A stretch of DNA of 15,700 nucleotides from an uncultured Desulfobulbaceae bacterium (GCA_947258675.1 CAMYJP010000061.1:1-15700), one strand, 5' to 3'. Positions 8,467 through 15,021 are shown, counted from the stretch's first letter. Numbers and translations are program-made. Notes: generated by a model from the sequence alone, not told the origin.

Positions 8467-9572
8467 ATTTTCATTTCCTTTCGTTCTGGAGGTATAATAA
8501 CTGTATTTTCACGCATTGGTTGAAAATCCTGTGATCGATCACGATCTGGAATCATGGCGTCGACACCGCACATTTCTGAGGCCATTGCCCATTCTCCCGG
8601 TTTGCCGCCAACGATTCCGGGACGTAATTTTTTGTGATCCTGAACCATCATGCAAGTTTCATCCGGCAGGGTTCCAATTACACAGTTTGGTCCATCAATG
8701 ATGAGTCGTCGGCAAACATTGCGAAGTCCCTTCAGGAAATCCCCCTGTGGATGTACGTTAAGTTCATCTGTTTTAAGGGGGGTAATTATATGCTTATATG
8801 CCTCAATGGGCAGTTTGAGCTGGCGAGTGACATAGTGCAGGATATGAGCGAAAACTTCAGAATCACTTTGATATCCTATGTATCCTGGATAATGCATACC
8901 GGACAGATATTCTTTGATAGGTATAAAAGCTGTGTTCTCACCATTTGTCATGGTGGCGACACCTTGAATAAAAAATGGATGGCAGGCATAGAGATTAATG
9001 CCGTAATTGGTGTTCTGTCGGCCCTGTGCCATAACCACACGAGCCCTCAGGCGATCGTCATTGAGACATAACGCGTTGCCGATCTCCAGGGGCCAGCCTA
9101 CTTCCTTTATCACGGCAACGTCCGGCCAAAAAGAAAAAACTGTGAGATCACCACCATGTTCTTCTCCATCTAAGCGCAGGTCCAAACGGGTTTTAAGCAG
9201 TTCGTCGTCAATGTGCTCCTGGTCAAAATAAGCCCAGTGGTCAGGGGTTTTATAGACACGAAGGAAATATTTGTGGCGGTCTTTTGCTTCAATGATGGAG
9301 AAGTTAACATCAAACTCATGATCGAATTTCAACTTATAACCCCAATTTTCCATGAGGGCATTCAGTCTTTTTAAAGATTTTTCCGTATGAGCAATACCTG
9401 ACAAAATCGGATATTGTTTACGCGGCCTGTAATTGTAGTCTGTGAATTTCAGACCCCGTAACAGAAGCCCGAGTCCGCTGCCGTCATAACCCTCCTGCAT
9501 GGCCTCCATGGCAGTCAGAACCGAATACGGTGAAAATGGTTTGGTTGCAGTTTTTAAGGCTAATCGGCACAT
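8424..9572 (-). CDS. Class II glutamine amidotransferase subunit of modular glutamate synthase
   Basis: 382 residues of Ntn-hydrolase type. After removal of Met the N-terminus is Cys2 (MCRLAL), the glutaminase nucleophile. AMEAMQEGYDGSGLGL at 21-36 and AQGRQNTNYGINLYACHPF with NGE (182-212) are the usual glutamine-pocket signatures of this family. It frees ammonia from glutamine for the FMN subunit encoded directly downstream, with which it overlaps by 43 bases. In ordinary bacterial GltB this domain, the FMN barrel and the GXGXG domain form one chain; here they are three genes. The ATG at 9572 has GAGGGAG six bases upstream and must be the start because Cys2 has to become N-terminal. It is the first gene of the operon, with an extended -10 promoter close upstream. 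Confidence 0.93.
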   Translation of the reverse strand: MCRLALKTATKPFSPYSVLTAMEAMQEGYDGSGLGLLLRGLKFTDYNYRPRKQYPILSGIAHTEKSLKRLNALMENWGYKLKFDHEFDVNFSIIEAKDRHKYFLRVYKTPDHWAYFDQEHIDDELLKTRLDLRLDGEEHGGDLTVFSFWPDVAVIKEVGWPLEIGNALCLNDDRLRARVVMAQGRQNTNYGINLYACHPFFIQGVATMTNGENTAFIPIKEYLSGMHYPGYIGYQSDSEVFAHILHYVTRQLKLPIEAYKHIITPLKTDELNVHPQGDFLKGLRNVCRRLIIDGPNCVIGTLPDETCMMVQDHKKLRPGIVGGKPGEWAMASEMCGVDAMIPDRDRSQDFQPMRENTVIIPPERKEMKIWSQFDPYPLPQAA

Positions 9573-9597
9573 AAGTAACTCCCTCTAATATGAACAC

Positions 9598-9603
9598 ATT
9601 ATA
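9598..9603 (-). promoter_or_regulatory. Extended -10 promoter element of the glutamate synthase operon
   Basis: On the minus strand the bases read TGTTATAAT, a perfect TATAAT preceded by TGn, the extended -10 signature. A good -35 hexamer is not visible at 16-18 bases, which an extended -10 can tolerate. Transcription would start near 9590, leaving a leader of under 20 bases that contains the GAGGGAG ribosome binding site. No operator is obvious. Confidence 0.55.
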
Positions 9604-9995
9604 ACATGCTAGAATTGTAGGTAATTTCGTCTTATAGGCAAAGGTTAGATTATGAGGCTGAAATCAGTAGTCAGACCGTTGGGCGGCTCCCCTTATCTTA
9701 ACAAAATTTTACGAAGCCGGTAAGATTAAAATAGTTGATTAAAATTATCAAGAGGAAACCGTTATTTTCACTCTGAATCGTCACAAACTATCTGTATCCT
9801 CTTTAAACACTTTTTCCAAAACATGATTTTTGCCTGGGATTATCCGTGTGTTTCCGGATTATGCTTTAGACCACCGATTTATGGATCAAGGGCATATAAT
9901 AATTTATTAAGCGAAAAAATAGCCGAAGCCTTAGTTTTTGTGTCGGCATGATGAAATCCAGAAATCTGAAACTGAAATTTGCATGATCATCACTG
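9604..9995. other. Intergenic region between divergent glutamate synthase operon and dehydrogenase gene
   Basis: About 390 A+T-rich bases without a supported gene. Near 9840-9863 the short arms ATCCG and CGGAT face each other across eight bases. A perfect TATAAT at 9895-9900 on the + strand could be a -10 for the dehydrogenase gene, but no -35 hexamer stands 16-18 bases upstream. I see no tRNA, riboswitch or repeat array here. Confidence 0.4.
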
Positions 9996-10016
9996 ATGTA
10001 CAGTGTAGGAGGAGAT

Positions 10017-10991
10017 GTGGACGTCTTTTTTTATGAAGCCTTTGCCGAGGAGAAGGAATATCTCAAAAAATATCTGCCTCAAGAGATATCGGCAGATTTT
10101 ACTTGGAAAACCATTCAAGAACATGGCGACCAATCGCCGCTGGCTGCTTTGATTAGTATCAGAACCCAGTCGATGATTCCTGCATCGTGGACTTCCAGGT
10201 TGTCAGGTATTCTGACAAGAAGCACGGGTTATGATCATCTGGAAGCCTTTCGGCAACTAAACCACATAAATTTTCCGTGCGGACATCTAACTCCATACTG
10301 CAGCCGCTCTGTTGCCGAACAGGCGATGTTGTTGTGGATGGCCATCCACCGTAACCTGCAAGGTCAACTGGAACTTTTTAACTATTTTCAACGGGACGGT
10401 CTAACAGGACAGGAATGCGAACATAAGACCTTGCTCGTGGTCGGGGTTGGGAATATTGGTTATGAAATTGTCAAGATCGGCAGGGGGCTGAATATGCGTG
10501 TCCTCGGGGTGGATATTACTCACCGGCATGACTCGGTAGATTACGTGACTATCGACCAAGGTCTTGCGGCAGCGGATATTATTGTCTGCGCCATGAATCT
10601 GACAGTCGATAACAAGAAGTATTTTTCGTACCAGCTTCTGAAAAAGACAAAACCCGGGGTTATTTTTGTGAACATATCCAGGGGAGAACTTTCACCTTCG
10701 GGAGATCTTCTTCGACTGCTGGAGGAAAGACACCTTGGCGGCATTGGGCTTGATGTTTTCAACCACGAAAGCGAACTGGCCGGTTCTCTGCGTAAGGGAC
10801 GCATCAGTGATGATGATGAGGTTAACAATACCTTGAAACTCAGCAAACATCCCAACGTCATTCTCACTCCTCATAATGCCTTTAACACCAGGGAGGCTGT
10901 TGCCAGAAAAGCAAAACTGAGTGTCGAGCAGATTGTTCATTTCTTCAGACACAACGAATTCCTGTGGCCGGTGCCGCAGGTGAAAAAGTAG
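10017..10991 (+). CDS. D-isomer-specific 2-hydroxyacid dehydrogenase, D-lactate dehydrogenase-like
   Basis: 324 residues from GTG 10017. This family reduces 2-oxoacids to D-2-hydroxyacids with NADH in the cytosol. Numbered from that GTG, the N-terminal catalytic half includes STGYDHLEAF and SRSVAEQAMLLWMA. The NAD Rossmann motif VVGVGNIGYEI is at about 141-151. The catalytic triad is Arg222 (NISRGE), Glu251 (GLDVFNHE, five residues after the Asp as in D-LDH) and His286 (LTPHNAFNT). The VFNHE...PNVILTPHNAF layout is closest to D-lactate dehydrogenases, but pyruvate as substrate is only a guess. An in-frame ATG at 9996 exists, but the best Shine-Dalgarno (AGGAGG) sits inside that extension and is spaced for the GTG, whose product (MDVFFYEAF) starts as relatives do. 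It stands alone, divergent from the glutamate synthase operon. Confidence 0.9.
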   Translation: MDVFFYEAFAEEKEYLKKYLPQEISADFTWKTIQEHGDQSPLAALISIRTQSMIPASWTSRLSGILTRSTGYDHLEAFRQLNHINFPCGHLTPYCSRSVAEQAMLLWMAIHRNLQGQLELFNYFQRDGLTGQECEHKTLLVVGVGNIGYEIVKIGRGLNMRVLGVDITHRHDSVDYVTIDQGLAAADIIVCAMNLTVDNKKYFSYQLLKKTKPGVIFVNISRGELSPSGDLLRLLEERHLGGIGLDVFNHESELAGSLRKGRISDDDEVNNTLKLSKHPNVILTPHNAFNTREAVARKAKLSVEQIVHFFRHNEFLWPVPQVKK

Positions 10992-11020
10992 CCTTGCCGA
11001 CCTGCCGTGGCAGCCCCCTG

Positions 11021-11561
11021 ATGCATTTCATTCGGGATAAGACTATAACTTTAGAAAATATAAGGCGTCAACACGCTGTTATTGCAGGCAGAATCTATTT
11101 GATCCGTGGACACAAAATTTGTTGGACCGTCATCTCGCGGAGTTGTACAGAGTTGAAACCCGAAGCCTGAAACAGGCTGTTCGCAGAAATATTCAGCGTT
11201 TTCCTGCTGATTTCATGTTTGAGTTAACAAAAGAGGAAGAAGATTCTTTAAGATCACAAACTGTGAGCTTAAAGGGTAGAGGAAAGCATTCCAAATATCT
11301 TTCTTTCGCTTTCACTGAACAAGGTGTCGCAATGCTTTCCACAGTTCTCAACAGTGATAGGGCAATTGAGGTGAACATCGCTATCATGCGGACCTTTGTA
11401 AGGATGCGTGAACTTCTGGTGACAAATAAGAAAATGGCTCAAAAGCTTGATGAGTTGGAAAAGCGTTTGATAGAACATGATGAAAGCTTTCAGGTCGTTT
11501 TTGAAGCCATCAAACAGGTGCTTTCCGAGGATGAAAACCAAAGAGGAAGATCGGATTTTGA
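11021..11561 (+). pseudogene. ORF6N-domain protein gene with two one-base frameshifts
   Basis: ORF6N domains occur in phage and accessory DNA-binding proteins of unknown exact role. Three reading frames have to be joined. From ATG 11021 the sequence reads MHFIRDKTITLENIRRQHAVIAGRIYLIRGHKI, the usual domain opening. It shifts near 11117-11122 and continues as LLDRHLAELYRVETRSLKQAVRRN, RFPADFMFELT and LSFAFTEQGVAMLSTVLNSDRAIEVNIAIMRTFVRMRELL, then a coiled-coil-like tail to VFEAIKQVLSEDE. A second shift near 11535 restores the family ending PKRKIGF with a stop at 11559-11561. One added T in the TTT run and one added A in the AAAA run repair both. Without repair, a TTG at 11119 would give a 170-residue product ending at 11631 with an unrelated tail. 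No Shine-Dalgarno is seen before 11021. It lies 29 bases behind the dehydrogenase gene. Confidence 0.8.
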
Positions 11562-11684
11562 TGATGCAATCATCGCCCAGCGGAACACTTTCAAGATCAT
11601 GATTTTTTGTACTGTTGGAAGTGTTGGATAAGAATGTGGAATTTTATGCTCTGGATGTTTTGGAACTTTGCATAACCATATTTA

Positions 11685-11823
11685 ATCTTGAATCGTCATC
11701 GAATTTTGTTTAACCAAAATGGATGGTAGTTATCTTGACTTAGCCTTGATTCAAGATGTCAAGCATTATGGAAAGAATAAACAAATAAATTAATAGGGTA
11801 ATATTGTACTATACGGATTCCGT
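11685..11823. promoter_or_regulatory. Cluster of palindromes upstream of the DUF5996 gene
   Basis: ATCTTGAATC (11685-11694) and GATTCAAGAT (11748-11757) form a perfect 10-bp inverted repeat with a 53-base spacer. The right copy sits within the palindrome CTTGATTCAAG, itself flanked by CTTGAC and GTCAAG. A separate perfect palindrome ACGGATTCCGT lies at 11813-11823. These look like operator half-sites or cruciform arms in the leader of the next gene. No promoter hexamer pair is convincing. Confidence 0.35.
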
Positions 11824-11883
11824 CTATTGCATATTAGACCGTTCTGTATAACACCTGTTATCTATAAATAATAAGGAGGCAAT

Positions 11884-12699
11884 ATGTCTAACTTGAATAA
11901 TGAATTGTGGCCTGAACTTCAGCTTGAAGCCTGGCAAGATACATGTTCAACTCTCCATATGTGGACACAAATAGTGGGGAAAATTCGACTGAAACTTGCT
12001 CCGATGATAAACCACTGGTGGCAAGTAGCATTTTATCTGACCTCCCGTGGATTAACAACCTCCCCTATGCCCTTTAATTCAATCTATTGCCAAATTGACT
12101 TTGATTTCATAAATCATGAAATACGAATAACGACGAACAACGGAGATTCACGATCCATTAAATTGCAATCTCGTACTGTCGCAGATTTCTATAGTTCGAC
12201 AATGGAGGCTTTGAGTTCCCTTGGCATTGAGGCTCCTATTTGGACTACACCTGTTGAAGTACCTGATAGAACTCCCTTTGAACAGGATACCACTCACCAG
12301 TCCTACGATCCAGAATACGCGCATCGCCACTGGAGAGTGCTGCTGCAAGCTGATAGAATCATGAAAGAGTTTCGCTCGCGTTTTATCGGTAAAGTCAGTC
12401 CCGTCCATTTTTTCTGGGGTGCTTTTGATATGGCAGTTACAAGATTCTCCGGAAGAAAAGCCCCTGACCATCCCGGAGTTCCGAATGTGGGTCGATCTGT
12501 CATGGTTGAAGCGTACTCGCATGAAGTTAGCAGTTGTGGCTTCTGGCCCGGAACCGGACTTGGAGAGCCTGCATTTTACGCATATGCTTATCCAGAACCA
12601 GAAGGATTCAAGCGAATCCAGATGATAAACTGCTCGCATTTCTTCAAAGTACCTATGAGGCAGCAGCAATCCTCGGTAAGTGGGACAGAGATTCATTAG
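11884..12699 (+). CDS. DUF5996 family protein, C-terminus altered by internal deletion and frameshift
   Basis: 271 residues of unknown function. The family pattern is clear: LQLEAWQDTCSTLHMWTQIVGKIRLKLAPMINHWWQVAFYLTSRGLTTSPMPF, IDFDFINHEIRI, VADFY, YDPEYAHRHWRVLLQADRIMKEFRSRFIGKVSPVHFFWGAFDMAVTRFSGRKAP, EAYSHEVSSCGFWPG and EPAFYAYAYPEPEGF. After that the frame gives 29 unrelated residues. The family C-terminus is present just behind the junction in another frame (ANPDDKLLAFLQSTYEAAAILGKWDRDSLERK, stop at 12708-12710). About 30 family residues are missing at a GGATTC/GAATCC hairpin (12604-12619). AAGGAGG lies four bases before the ATG. An attC-like element begins about ten bases after the old stop, so this may be a decayed integron cassette. 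Whether the shortened product works is unknown. Confidence 0.88.
   Translation: MSNLNNELWPELQLEAWQDTCSTLHMWTQIVGKIRLKLAPMINHWWQVAFYLTSRGLTTSPMPFNSIYCQIDFDFINHEIRITTNNGDSRSIKLQSRTVADFYSSTMEALSSLGIEAPIWTTPVEVPDRTPFEQDTTHQSYDPEYAHRHWRVLLQADRIMKEFRSRFIGKVSPVHFFWGAFDMAVTRFSGRKAPDHPGVPNVGRSVMVEAYSHEVSSCGFWPGTGLGEPAFYAYAYPEPEGFKRIQMINCSHFFKVPMRQQQSSVSGTEIH
12604..12619. repeat. Perfect 6-bp hairpin at the DUF5996 deletion junction
   Basis: GGATTC and GAATCC are separated by AAGC. The point where the reading frame stops matching its family lies exactly here, so the palindrome probably marks or promoted the deletion. This is an inference. Confidence 0.5.
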
Positions 12700-12718
12700 A
12701 ACGCAAATAATGATGAAA

Positions 12719-12790
12719 AGATAACAAGGCGTTGGAGATTGAATCCCGAATTGCGCTTCGCTTTTCGGGATCACTCAACTCAGCGTTCTC
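12719..12790 (+). repeat. attC-like (integron cassette recombination) palindrome
   Basis: The order of elements is AAC (12723-12725) then GGCGTTGGAG, an inner hairpin with perfect arms ATCCCGAA and TTCGGGAT, then CTCAACTC and GCGTT (12783-12787). This is the R''-L''-L'-R' plan of attC sites: arms AAC...GTTGGAG and CTCAAC...GTT pair imperfectly, with a stem-loop between them, about 70 bases in all. The outermost R-box bases (GCCT/AGGC in good sites) are not conserved. It starts about ten bases after the ancestral DUF5996 stop and ends about 45 bases before the next gene, as expected for cassettes. Confidence 0.6.
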
Positions 12791-12834
12791 ATAGCCCACG
12801 ATACAAACGGAATTTTAATACAGGATACTGGTAT

Positions 12835-13698
12835 ATGACAGAGCAAAAACCGAGTGTTCCTTTTGCCGGATTTTCTCATACTATGCTTCCGGTCATGAAA
12901 AAAAGGGTCTTTCGAATGGGAGTCGCTGGTTCATATGGCATTAATTCCGCTGACGTCAAATGGGCCGCTGAACACGAGGTTAATTACTGGGTCTGGGGAA
13001 GAGGTTTCGGTAAAGTTACAGACGGAATCAGGGAAGTCATTAAAAGTGATCGCGAAAACCATGTGGTTGGAATGCTCGGGTGGGGCTATTTCGGTTGGCA
13101 GGTGAAGCGCAGTGTGGAAAGTGCCTTACGGAAACTTGGTACGGACTACTTGGATGTATTCAAACTGGGGTGGCTTGGGAGGACATCGATTTACAGTAAG
13201 GGAATAATCGACACCCTTTTGAAGCTCAAACAAGAAGGAAAGATACTGAGTATTGGTACTAGCATCCATGATCGAAAGAGAGCCGGAAGACTTGCACTGA
13301 ACTCAGAATTCGATTTGTTAATGATCCGCTACAATGCCAAGCACCCTGGAGCCGAACAAGACATTTTTCCTCAATTGTCAAAGCGAAATCCAGCGTTGGT
13401 TAGTTACACGGCATTGGCTTGGGGACAACTGATCAGGCCATTAAAAGAAATTTTTATGCCTCCCTGGCCTGGTAGAGAGAGATTCGATGGCCAGCCTCTT
13501 TCGCCAGAACTTTGTTACCGGTTTGTTCTGACGAATCCAAATGTACACGTTGTGTTGACCGGTCCGCAGAACCGGGAGCAACTCCGCCAGAATCTTGATG
13601 CAATAAAGCAAGGTCCATTGAAGCCTGATGAAATGAACTGGATCAGGCAGTATGGTCAATTGGTCAAATCAAAGAAGAGACTCGATTACGTGAAATAA
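12835..13698 (+). CDS. Divergent aldo/keto reductase-fold protein lacking the catalytic tetrad
   Basis: 287 residues from ATG 12835. Recognisable AKR features are SVESALRKLGTDYLDVFKLGW (93-113), IIDTLLKLKQEGKILSIGTSIH (124-145), IRYNAKHPGAEQDIFP (165-179), YTALAWGQL and NPNVHVVLTGPQNREQLRQNLDAI. The usual Asp-Tyr-Lys-His tetrad is absent. NYWVWGRGFG replaces NxFDTAxxYG, HVVGMLGWG replaces the xxTKVG strand, and FKLGW stands where xQLHW carries the His. The pattern (YxWG, LGW) recalls a deltaproteobacterial or myxobacterial AKR-like clade, so the loss is probably clade-wide. Activity as an ordinary reductase is doubtful and the ligand is unknown. An upstream in-frame ATG at 12739 runs through the attC-like element, so I prefer 12835. 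attC-like palindromes lie on both sides, which suggests a mobile cassette. Confidence 0.82.
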   Translation: MTEQKPSVPFAGFSHTMLPVMKKRVFRMGVAGSYGINSADVKWAAEHEVNYWVWGRGFGKVTDGIREVIKSDRENHVVGMLGWGYFGWQVKRSVESALRKLGTDYLDVFKLGWLGRTSIYSKGIIDTLLKLKQEGKILSIGTSIHDRKRAGRLALNSEFDLLMIRYNAKHPGAEQDIFPQLSKRNPALVSYTALAWGQLIRPLKEIFMPPWPGRERFDGQPLSPELCYRFVLTNPNVHVVLTGPQNREQLRQNLDAIKQGPLKPDEMNWIRQYGQLVKSKKRLDYVK

Positions 13699-13703
13699 AA
13701 ACA

Positions 13704-13738
13704 GTTTCAGATGCCTCAAAATGACCGGCATTTGAAAC
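13704..13738. terminator. 12-bp hairpin after the aldo/keto reductase gene
   Basis: GTTTCAGATGCC (13704-13715) pairs fully with GGCATTTGAAAC (13727-13738), with one G-U, around an 11-base loop. It starts five bases after the stop codon, the expected place for a terminator. However, a T-rich tail follows the stem only when read on the minus strand, so + strand termination would need help. Confidence 0.5.
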
Positions 13739-13751
13739 AATCATCGAAATA

Positions 13752-13803
13752 ACCGAACAATCTCTTCCAGCGGACCGTATAAAGCCGCACTCGCTGAAGC
13801 GTA
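13752..13803 (+). repeat. Second attC-like palindrome, more degenerate
   Basis: GAACAA (R''-like) is followed by CTTCCAGCGG, a short centre, CCGC, then CGCTGAAG and GCGTAC. The arms CTTCCAGCG and CGCTGAAG pair with one bulged base, the asymmetry typical of attC L boxes, and the inner GCGG/CCGC extends the stem. The right R box lacks a clean GTT. Its place behind the aldo/keto reductase gene, matching the element in front of it, is what makes it worth naming. Confidence 0.4.
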
Positions 13804-13927
13804 CATCCAGGCATCACTATCTGATATCAATTTGAACTATCCATTTTTTTTCTAGATATTCTGTAACCAATTTCAATCTGAAATATTTTTCACTTCCCAA
13901 CCTCGGCTTTGGTTATATATTAAAGCC

Positions 13928-14602
13928 ATGTGTGGTCGATTTACTCAATTCAGTCCTACTAAATCATTAGCCCTGCATTTCAATCTTCAGGAAACGATTG
14001 ACTTGCCTTCCAGATATAATATCGCACCATCTCAACAAATCCCCGTTATTAAATACCTACTTGACAAACCATTCAGGCAACTTGTTATGATGCGTTGGGG
14101 TCTTATCCCACATTGGGCAAAGGATATGAAAATAGGATACAAACTCTTAAATGCTCGTGCTGAAACAATAATAGACAAACCTGTTTTCAGAGTAGCTTTT
14201 AAGCGAAGGAGATGTTTATTACCCGCAACAGGTTTTTATGAATGGAAACATGATGGAAAACGAAAACAACCTTATTTTATAAAGATAAAAGATGCTGAAC
14301 CTTTTGCATTTGCTGGGATTTGGGAAAGATGGACAAGCCCGGAAGAAGAGGTGTTTGAATCCTGTTCTATTATCACTACTGAATCAAATAAAATCATCAG
14401 TGAAATTCATAACCGGATGCCGGTGATAGTAGATCCAGCTAAATATGATTTGTGGCTTAATCCCGATACAAAGCAGGAACATTTAATCCCGCTTCTCAAA
14501 TCTTACCCTTCAAAGAAGATGATGACTTATCCTGTTAGTGATATTGTAAACAGTCCTAAGAACGACACTCCTCAGTGCATAGAGCAATTAAAGTTGTTCT
14601 GA
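13928..14602 (+). CDS. SRAP domain protein (YedK/HMCES family), abasic-site DNA-protein crosslink protein
   Basis: 224 residues, the normal length for the family. SRAP proteins attach to abasic sites in single-stranded DNA through their N-terminal Cys, shielding them from strand breakage. All key positions are visible: Cys2 (MCGRF), Asn31 in RYNIAPSQ, Asn75-Arg77-Glu79 in NARAET, Glu105 in TGFYEW, and His161 in EIHNRMPVI. The ATG at 13928 must be right because Cys2 becomes N-terminal. There is no Shine-Dalgarno; TATATATT ends only a few bases before the ATG, so the message might be leaderless or start further upstream. No LexA-like box was recognised. It stands alone, and its A+T-rich codon use is similar to that of the small genes that follow. 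Confidence 0.96.
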   Translation: MCGRFTQFSPTKSLALHFNLQETIDLPSRYNIAPSQQIPVIKYLLDKPFRQLVMMRWGLIPHWAKDMKIGYKLLNARAETIIDKPVFRVAFKRRRCLLPATGFYEWKHDGKRKQPYFIKIKDAEPFAFAGIWERWTSPEEEVFESCSIITTESNKIISEIHNRMPVIVDPAKYDLWLNPDTKQEHLIPLLKSYPSKKMMTYPVSDIVNSPKNDTPQCIEQLKLF

Positions 14603-14684
14603 TGAAAGTCACCATTAAATAAATTGTCTGTGGCGAATAAATATTGTACAAAGTAGATTCCTTTAACTTGGACATTGAGCTTAT

Positions 14685-14897
14685 ATGATTATCAATCGGG
14701 CAATCCAAGTAACTTCAAATATCGTTTTCAGGCTGGGCCTTCTGGCCTCAACGACATGGATCTTCTTTGTCCAGCTTGCGATCAGACATGATACAAAAAT
14801 TTATGAAATTCTGATGACTCCTGTATGGATAGGGTGGGCTGTCTGGTTGATTTATAAACATCGCTATGAAAAGAAACTGCTAAGGAAATTTAAATAA
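14685..14897 (+). CDS. Small two-helix membrane protein, unknown function
   Basis: 70 residues. Two hydrophobic segments (about 12-33 and 41-58) are joined by a short polar turn (IRHDTKIYE), and a strongly basic tail follows (YKHRYEKKLLRKFK). By the positive-inside rule, both the tail and the region before helix 1 would face the cytoplasm. I do not recognise a family. The ribosome binding site is weak (a GAG a few bases before the ATG). It sits about 80 bases behind the SRAP gene and 124 bases before an acyl carrier protein gene on the same strand. It could be chance coding, but a clean two-helix design with a basic tail makes a real protein more likely than not. Confidence 0.55.
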   Translation: MIINRAIQVTSNIVFRLGLLASTTWIFFVQLAIRHDTKIYEILMTPVWIGWAVWLIYKHRYEKKLLRKFK

Positions 14898-14931
14898 AGG
14901 CCGAGTAAGTGAAAGAAAATAAAAAGGGGCC

Positions 14932-14966
14932 AAGTCGTTTGACCTTTCAAATCGTTTGACTTTTTT
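14932..14966 (+). repeat. Direct repeat TCGTTTGAC x2 with hairpin and T-run
   Basis: TCGTTTGAC occurs at 14935-14943 and 14952-14960, 17 bases apart. The same stretch can fold: AAGTC/GACTT outside and TTTGA/TCAAA inside, with six T residues following. It could be a weak terminator for the small membrane gene, or a two-site operator (or -35-like TTGAC pair) for the acyl carrier protein gene. The sequence does not decide. Confidence 0.4.
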
Positions 14967-15021
14967 ATAACAAAATGAATCGCTGAAAATCAGACTAAAG
15001 TTAATAAGCGGGAAGTAGGGA

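Noticed and set aside
9895..9900. Perfect TATAAT as promoter of the dehydrogenase gene
   Set aside because: There is no -35 hexamer at normal spacing and no extended -10; the region is A+T-rich, so a chance match is likely.
9996..10016. ATG at 9996 as start of the hydroxyacid dehydrogenase
   Set aside because: It would place the best Shine-Dalgarno inside the coding region and add seven residues not expected in the family. GTG 10017 fits better, though 9996 is not excluded.
11021..11561. ORF6N gene plus neighbour as a toxin-antitoxin or phage defence module
   Set aside because: No partner gene, nuclease or membrane toxin is adjacent, and the gene itself is frameshifted.
12739..12834. N-terminal extension of the aldo/keto reductase from ATG 12739
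   Set aside because: The 32 extra residues translate the attC-like palindrome and resemble no protein segment.
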